Shown here: one piece after another, positions 59,990 through 64,000 of the stretch
Position numbering within the stretch: position 1 is the stretch's first letter
Layout of the letters: each line of letters opens with the position of its first letter
NCBI RefSeq assembly: GCF_900176285.1
Contig: NZ_FWXF01000016.1
Coordinates: forward strand, 22,269 to 86,268
Direction: 5' to 3'
Length of the DNA stretch: 64,000 nt
Source of the DNA: Desulfacinum hydrothermale DSM 13146
GTDB taxonomy: Bacteria; Desulfobacterota; Syntrophobacteria; Syntrophobacterales; DSM-9756
Notes under the pieces: generated by a model
Told to the model about the DNA's origin: nothing
The model's database searches: none
What the model saw: only the letters and a program-made list of their open reading frames with translations
Program-made: the position numbers and the translations under genes

Positions 59990-60850
59990 ATGATCATCAA
60001 GCCGGTCAAAGACCGCCGCTTGACTCTCATACGAAGAAGCCGGCTTCTTTCCTTCGAGCCGGACATGGACGATCGGCTGCGCATCAAATGGGCGGATACC
60101 GTGGAAGAACGGAAGGCCGCCTTTTCCGTGGTGCACCAGGAATACCTGCGACTGGGTTACCTCGAGCGCCCCAATCCCACGGGCATGCATTACGGACTCC
60201 ATCACGTGCTGCCCACCTCGTCCACGCTCGTCCTGAAAAAGGCCCATGAAGTGGTCGCCACGTTGACCCATGTGCTGGACACCGACCTTTACGGCCTTCC
60301 CATGGACAAGCTCTACCGGGACGAGATGGACGCCTTGAGAGACAAAGGCCGACGACTGGCCGAATTGAGCGCTCTCGCCACGCGCCGGGACTTCTGCTGG
60401 CAGCGGCTCTTCATGATCCTGTGCCGCGCCGCCTACCATCACGCCCTGGAAAAGCGCGTCACGGACCTATGCGTCATGGTCAATCCCCGACATGTCCCGT
60501 TCTACAAAAAAGTCTTCCTTTTCGAAGACTTGGGTCCTGAGCGCTACTACCCGGTGGTCCAGGCGCCGGCCGTCGCTTTGAAGGCCGACCTGGAAACCAT
60601 CGCCGATCGTTTGCGGGCCGCCTACGGCCACCTTCCCCCGGAAGCCAATGTGTATCGCTTTCTCACCGGATCGTGGGAGGACGCCACGGGCTGGAGGCAG
60701 GCGCATCGCACCCTGGGAAGCCCCAAGCCCTTGGAGCGGGAAGAAATCCGGTGGCTCCTGTGCCAGGACCCCTGCTCCCTGGCGGACCTCACGCCGTTGC
60801 AGCAACGAAACGTCATCTACCTCTGCCCGCTTCCCGGTCGGCTCCACTGA
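59990..60850 (+). CDS. FeeM-type N-acyltransferase 2 (tandem paralogue)
   Basis: A 286-residue paralogue of the preceding gene: IKWADTVEERKAAFSVVHQE, YLRLGYLERPNPTGMHYGLH, HEVVATLTHVLDTDLYGLPM, GRRLAELSALATRR and DLCVMVNPRHVPFYKKVFLF align along the whole length. AAAGGAG lies seven bases before ATG 59990, so the longer upstream frame from 59888 is rejected. Tandem duplication followed by divergence suggests two acyl or amino acid specificities. The C-terminal 80 residues differ most between the two. Confidence 0.84.
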   Translation: MIIKPVKDRRLTLIRRSRLLSFEPDMDDRLRIKWADTVEERKAAFSVVHQEYLRLGYLERPNPTGMHYGLHHVLPTSSTLVLKKAHEVVATLTHVLDTDLYGLPMDKLYRDEMDALRDKGRRLAELSALATRRDFCWQRLFMILCRAAYHHALEKRVTDLCVMVNPRHVPFYKKVFLFEDLGPERYYPVVQAPAVALKADLETIADRLRAAYGHLPPEANVYRFLTGSWEDATGWRQAHRTLGSPKPLEREEIRWLLCQDPCSLADLTPLQQRNVIYLCPLPGRLH

Positions 60851-61007
60851 AGACCGCTCGAACACCACGCCAAGCAGGCCCGGGACTGCAGGGTTTCCAG
60901 GTGCCGCTTGCCGTCACGTGCCCGCCCGGATATGATGCAAGCATCGATCCGATGGACATCCTGGGATCTCCCATCCGCCTCCTAGCCCCTTAACAAGGAG
61001 TGTTCCC

Positions 61008-61304
61008 ATGAGACGGCCACCATTTCTTCGCAAACGCCCCCTCTGGGTGTGCGGGGCGATCGTCTTTGCCGTCCTGCTGGGCGTTGCAGCCCTGACGGTC
61101 GCCGCGGCAGGTCCCGTCAACATCAACACGGCCCATGCCGAGCAGCTTCAGAGCCTTCCCGGTATCGGCCCGGCCATCGCCCAACGCATTGTGCAGTATC
61201 GGCAACAGAACGGATTGTTCAAACAAAAGGAAGACATCCAAAACGTTCGAGGAATCGGCCCCAAGAAATACGAGGCCATCAAGGACCTGATCACGGTCAA
61301 ATAG
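61008..61304 (+). CDS. ComEA-like helix-hairpin-helix protein
   Basis: A 98-residue protein. An N-terminal membrane anchor or signal (WVCGAIVFAVLLGVAALTVA) precedes a tandem helix-hairpin-helix domain: VNINTAHAEQLQSLPGIGPA and IQNVRGIGPKKYEAI. ComEA-type HhH domains bind double-stranded DNA in the periplasm during DNA uptake, but many small homologues have no proven role. An AAGGAG site lies seven bases before ATG 61008. Its last 28 codons are duplicated at 62263-62345. Confidence 0.88.
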   Translation: MRRPPFLRKRPLWVCGAIVFAVLLGVAALTVAAAGPVNINTAHAEQLQSLPGIGPAIAQRIVQYRQQNGLFKQKEDIQNVRGIGPKKYEAIKDLITVK

Positions 61305-61611
61305 GTTGGAGAATTCCCGCCGATGGGAGATTCTTCCAGGATGTCGCACCACCGCTGCGGTCGACGGCCGGCCCGTATCATCCGCTGAGGTCATAGCTCT
61401 TCCGCCTGAGATGGTCCACGATGCGAAAGAGCTGGGCCAGGGTGGTGGGATCGGCCTCGGGCCCGGGGTGGCGCACGGTGGGGGTTCGAAAGACGCCCCG
61501 GTGCACCAGGATGTGCTTTCTCAAGGACACCCCGATTCGCGGCTGAAATTCGAAGCGGATGAGGGCCGCCATGTCATAGAAGAGTTCGACCGCCTTCTCC
61601 AAGCACCCCGT
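61221..61611. repeat. 391-bp direct repeat, left copy
   Basis: Bases 61221-61611 closely match 62263-62653 over the same length without visible large gaps. The copy contains the 3' end of the comEA-like gene and a truncated 3' end of the DapA-family gene. The two copies bracket hicBA. Confidence 0.88.
61378..61611 (-). pseudogene. Truncated copy of the DapA-family gene (3' part)
   Basis: The minus strand encodes ELFYDMAALIRFEFQPRIGV and LAQLFRIVDHLRRKSYDLSG, almost identical to the last 73 residues of the intact gene at 62420-63319. It starts abruptly near 61611 with no upstream domain, so it is a non-functional fragment produced by the duplication. Confidence 0.88.
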
Positions 61612-61645
61612 TCCACCTCCTCCATCGACTTCAGGGCGAAGGTGT

Positions 61646-61651
61646 TATACT
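61646..61651 (+). promoter_or_regulatory. Possible -10 box of hicBA
   Basis: TATACT, about 100 bases before hicB, with only a weak -35 candidate near 61625. The flanking sequence is AT-rich. Low confidence. Confidence 0.25.
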
Positions 61652-61752
61652 AATAAGAGCCAGCGAAACGGGTTGATCATAAGCCGCCCCGGATAAACGG
61701 AGATTGTCTCCTACAAAGAATTGGGAGATCATAATGCAAATAGGAGTCAGAC

Positions 61753-61965
61753 ATGAAATATCGAGTCATCATCGAACAGGATGAAGATGGAGTGTTTGTA
61801 GCGGAAGTACCTTCTCTACCTGGATGTATTTCTCAAGGAAAAACACGTGTAGAGGCCTTAAAAAATATTCAGGAGGCAATAGAAGTTTATATTGAAAGCC
61901 TGAAGGCTCACAATGAACCTATTCCACCCTCCATAGATGAAGAAATTGTGGAGGTTGCAATGTGA
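61753..61965 (+). CDS. hicB: HicB-type antitoxin
   Basis: A 70-residue protein: MKYRVIIEQDEDGVFVAEVP, SLPGCISQGKTRVEALKNIQ and EAIEVYIESLKA are the HicB partial RNase H-like fold that binds and blocks HicA. It is short, with no C-terminal DNA-binding domain, so autoregulation may be weak or use another route. AGGAG precedes the ATG. The composition is AT-rich, unlike the locus, which suggests acquisition. The hicB-hicA order is one of the two known arrangements. Confidence 0.92.
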   Translation: MKYRVIIEQDEDGVFVAEVPSLPGCISQGKTRVEALKNIQEAIEVYIESLKAHNEPIPPSIDEEIVEVAM

Positions 61966-62186
61966 GCACGCTTCCACAAGTATCAGGGCGTGAGTTGGTA
62001 ACAGCTCTTTTACAAATAGGGTATGAATACGACAGACAGAAAGGTAGCCACATAATTTTACGACAAATTGCATCTCCCCATCGGCGCGTTGTTGTTCCAG
62101 ACCACCGTGAAGTAGCAAAAGGCACATTGCGGAAGATCATAAGGCAGGTTGGATTAACTGTAGAAGAATTCAAAAATTTATTATGA
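61962..62186 (+). CDS. hicA: HicA-type toxin (mRNA interferase)
   Basis: A 74-residue dsRBD-like toxin: VSGRELVTALLQIGYEYDRQ, KGSHIILR with the catalytic His, VVVPDHREVAKGTLRKIIRQ and VEEFKNLL at the end, all typical. HicA cleaves mRNA, and HicB neutralises it. The start is a GTG at 61962 that overlaps the hicB stop by four bases (GTGA), so antitoxin translation precedes toxin translation. It is followed 12 bases later by the attC-like structure at 62198. Confidence 0.92.
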   Translation: MSTLPQVSGRELVTALLQIGYEYDRQKGSHIILRQIASPHRRVVVPDHREVAKGTLRKIIRQVGLTVEEFKNLL

Positions 62187-62197
62187 AACCAACACGC

Positions 62198-62266
62198 ACC
62201 CAACAAATAGCGCCACCTGACCGAAAATGCCAACTCATTTTCGGCAGCTGATCGTGCTCGTTAAAC
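62198..62266 (+). other. Integron attC-like site after hicBA
   Basis: The ends match the attC core boxes: ACCCAAC (RYYYAAC, 62198-62204) and GTTAAAC (GTTRRRY, 62260-62266). Between them is an imperfect palindrome with a perfect 9-bp stem CCGAAAATG / CATTTTCGG (62221-62229, 62236-62244), a 6-base loop and one extrahelical base (A62220). Arm lengths agree to one base. The right core box coincides with the start of the right 391-bp repeat. A simple terminator hairpin is the alternative. Confidence 0.4.
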
Positions 62267-62345
62267 AAAAGGAAGACCTCCGGAACGTTCAAGGAATCAG
62301 CGCAACGAAATACGAGGCCATCAAGGACCTGATCACGGTCAAATA
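62263..62345 (+). pseudogene. Duplicated 3' fragment of the comEA-like gene
   Basis: Encodes KQKEDLRNVQGISATKYEAI and KDLITVK then TAG, matching the last 28 residues of the intact gene with several changes. It has no start and is a remnant within the right 391-bp repeat. Confidence 0.85.
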
Positions 62346-62653
62346 GGTTGGAGAATTCCCGCCGATGGGAGATTTTTCCAGGATGTCGCACCGCCGTTAC
62401 GGTCGACGGCCGGCCCGTATCATCCGCTGAGGTCGTAGCCCTTTCGCTTGAGATGGTCCACGATGCGAAAGAGCTGGGCCAGGGTGGTGGGATCGGCCTC
62501 GGGCCCGGGGTGGCGCACGGTGGCGGTTCGAAAGACGCCCCGGTGCACCAGGATGTGCTTTCTCAAGGACACCCCGATTCCCGGCTGGAATTCGAAGCGG
62601 ATGAGGGCCACCATGTCATAGAAGAGTTCGGCCGCCTCCTCCAGGCGCCCCGT
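62263..62653. repeat. 391-bp direct repeat, right copy
   Basis: Matches 61221-61611. Its right part lies inside the intact DapA-family gene. Its left end begins within the GTTAAAC box of the attC-like site. Confidence 0.88.
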
Positions 62654-63319
62654 CCTCACCCGCCGGTAGAGTTCCACCAGGAGCTCCGGGAAGGCGAATC
62701 CAGTCATGATCCCCACCGCGCCCCGTTCCAACTCTTCCAGGGCGTATAGACCTCCCAGGGCGCCGAAAATCTTCAGGTCTTTTCCGGCCCTTTTCCAGAC
62801 GGCCTCCATCTTGGGCCCGGTGGGCGGATCTTCCAGCTTGACGTACTGAACGCGTTCACATTCCCGGTGCAAGCGGGCCATGAGGTCCACGGAGATCAAG
62901 ATGCCTGTTTCGGCCGGATAATCGTGGATGATGATCGGAAGGCGCACGGCATCGTGGACCCGTTGGTAGAAGGCGAAGAGCACCTCTTCCTTTTGGACGG
63001 GTGGCGGCCCCACCAGCAGGGCGTCGGCACCCAATGCCTGGGCCGTCAGCGCCTGGGTCACGGCCAGATCGGTGGCCGGAGCCCTGACACCCACGACCAA
63101 TCCCTTGTGAGAAGGAAGAGCACGCCGAAAGGACTCCACCACCGAACGCCGTTCGGCCTCACTCAGCTTGTGGCCTTCGCCCAGCGCGCCCAGAACAGCC
63201 AGGCCCTGCACGCCCTTTTCCATCATGAAGTGCGTGAGCCGTTCCACGCTTTCCAGGTCCACTGCCCCGGTCTGCCCGAAAGGCGTGGGCACGATGGGAT
63301 AGATACCTTCCAGAACCAC
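62420..63319 (-). CDS. DapA-family (dihydrodipicolinate synthase/N-acetylneuraminate lyase) aldolase
   Basis: A 299-residue class I aldolase. It starts VLEGIYPIVPTPFGQTGAVD, has Tyr134 in IIIHDYPAETG and the Schiff-base Lys161 in VQYVKLEDPPTGP. The usual GTTGE motif is LGALGEGHKLSEAER here, which departs from true DapA, so the substrate is probably not aspartate semialdehyde. There is no lysine-pathway neighbour. A keto-sugar acid or pyruvate-derived aldol substrate is possible. The 3' end is duplicated at 61378-61611. Confidence 0.88.
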   Translation of the reverse strand: MVLEGIYPIVPTPFGQTGAVDLESVERLTHFMMEKGVQGLAVLGALGEGHKLSEAERRSVVESFRRALPSHKGLVVGVRAPATDLAVTQALTAQALGADALLVGPPPVQKEEVLFAFYQRVHDAVRLPIIIHDYPAETGILISVDLMARLHRECERVQYVKLEDPPTGPKMEAVWKRAGKDLKIFGALGGLYALEELERGAVGIMTGFAFPELLVELYRRVRTGRLEEAAELFYDMVALIRFEFQPGIGVSLRKHILVHRGVFRTATVRHPGPEADPTTLAQLFRIVDHLKRKGYDLSG

Positions 63320-63443
63320 GCCGTCCTCCCTTCTCAGGAGTCCGCCGCAAGGGCGATCGTTCGCCTGCGGCCCATAACGTGGGCCCAGGGCCCTTTCGGC
63401 CGCACACGGGCCCCGGTCGCCCTGCGGCTGCGATCTCCCCTGG

Positions 63444-63893
63444 CTACATCCCCACGGCTCGCACCTGATAGATCCCGCGGCTCATGGCCACCACCTCACC
63501 GGTGGCATCCAGAATGTCCGCCTCGATGACGAATTCCGCCTTCCCTTCCCGGTCGGCTTCTTCTTGAAGCCTCTGGACCTCTTCCGGACTCAGCCGCACC
63601 TCAATGGTGGCGTCGGTCTTGACGGGCTGCTTGTAGCGGATGGTGATCTCCTTGGCCACCGGATAGTACTTTTGGGGATCGAAGGTGCTGTAGACCACCG
63701 CTCCCCCCGGAATCTCGGCCAGCGTGAAGATGGCCCCCGCATACATGGTGCCCACGTGATTTTCATTGCCCTCGAAGGGCATCCTGAGCTTCACGTAGCC
63801 GGGCTTCAGTTCCAGAACCTGGAGACCCGCCCGGGCCACGAACGGAATGGCGGTCTCCACCTGCTTTTTGACCATGTCCATCATGTTTTGCAT
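63444..63893 (-). CDS. Hotdog-fold thioesterase-like protein (DUF4442/PaaI-like)
   Basis: A 149-residue hotdog protein: VETAIPFVARAGLQVLELKP, LRMPFEGNENHVGTMYAGAI and FTLAEIPGGAVVYSTFD in the place of the long hotdog helix, then ITIRYKQPVKTDATIEVRL. ENHVGTMYAGAIFTLAE is the region that holds the active-site Asn/Glu in relatives. It may hydrolyse an acyl-CoA, but the substrate is unknown. It lies 124 bases upstream of the DapA-family gene on the same strand. Confidence 0.82.
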   Translation of the reverse strand: MQNMMDMVKKQVETAIPFVARAGLQVLELKPGYVKLRMPFEGNENHVGTMYAGAIFTLAEIPGGAVVYSTFDPQKYYPVAKEITIRYKQPVKTDATIEVRLSPEEVQRLQEEADREGKAEFVIEADILDATGEVVAMSRGIYQVRAVGM

Positions 63894-64000
63894 GCTTTCC
63901 CCTCCTATAAGTAGTGTGGGTCGCCCGGACGTATGGACCAGGCGGTTTGTGGTTGGTTAAGTTGTCCGGGCCACGGCGTCGGGGACCAGGTCGTCATGGT

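Noticed and set aside
61008..61304. A complete competence locus
   Set aside because: Only the small helix-hairpin-helix protein is present, and no comEC or pilus gene is nearby.

Overview
The window looks like a GC-rich bacterial chromosome, most likely a deltaproteobacterium (Desulfobacterota, possibly a Syntrophobacter/Desulfacinum-type organism). That placement rests on the overall gene set and on high-GC codon use and is low confidence. Nearly all of it is one large exopolysaccharide (EPS) locus of the exosortase A (XrtA, PEP-CTERM/EpsH) type, encoded mostly on the minus strand.

Layout, left to right. A partial lipoprotein gene ends at 402. 708-3016 holds two membrane-protein genes (VanZ-like, unknown). 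3186-16813 is a tightly packed minus-strand run in which most neighbouring genes overlap by 4 bases: EpsI, exosortase XrtA, PssE/PssD, glycosyltransferases (GTs), an XrtA-type asparagine-synthase-like amidotransferase, a secreted unknown, a sulfotransferase, and a heptose kinase with its guanylyltransferase. 17112-33586 continues with the XrtA-type O-antigen ligase, deacetylases, a formyltransferase, a CapK-like adenylating enzyme, GT2 enzymes, three more sulfotransferase-type or WbsX-type genes, and a frameshifted exostosin-like gene. 33587-39060 is an AT-richer, apparently imported segment with an IS1380-type transposase remnant, GTs, an FkbM methyltransferase and the 3' part of wzt. 39364-53882 is the conserved XrtA core: wzm, GTs, wecB, FemAB-like, deacetylase, beta-barrel, Wza-like export protein, initiating sugar transferase, tyrosine autokinase, chain-length protein and a sigma-54 activator.

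A 650-bp divergent control region (53883-54535) carries two good sigma-54 promoter matches facing outward around a perfect 22-bp inverted repeat. To its right, on the plus strand, are a PilZ protein, a large TPR lipoprotein of the PrsT type and two tandem FeeM-type N-acyltransferases. The right end holds a ComEA-like helix-hairpin-helix protein, a hicBA toxin-antitoxin module bracketed by 391-bp direct repeats and followed by an integron attC-like site, a DapA-family aldolase and a hotdog thioesterase.

Working model: the sigma-54 activator drives the core operon and probably the PilZ gene. The sugar transferase starts a lipid-linked glycan, the GTs extend it, and sulfotransferases, deacetylases, formyltransferase and methyltransferase decorate it. 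It leaves through the Wza/chain-length/kinase machinery and perhaps the Wzm/Wzt ABC exporter. XrtA would process PEP-CTERM proteins, but none is encoded in the window. The most notable signals are the sigma-54 control region, a heptamer tract at the start of a GT gene, a MITE-like repeat family with covarying ends, the mosaic wzt gene and the hicBA/attC-like duplication.
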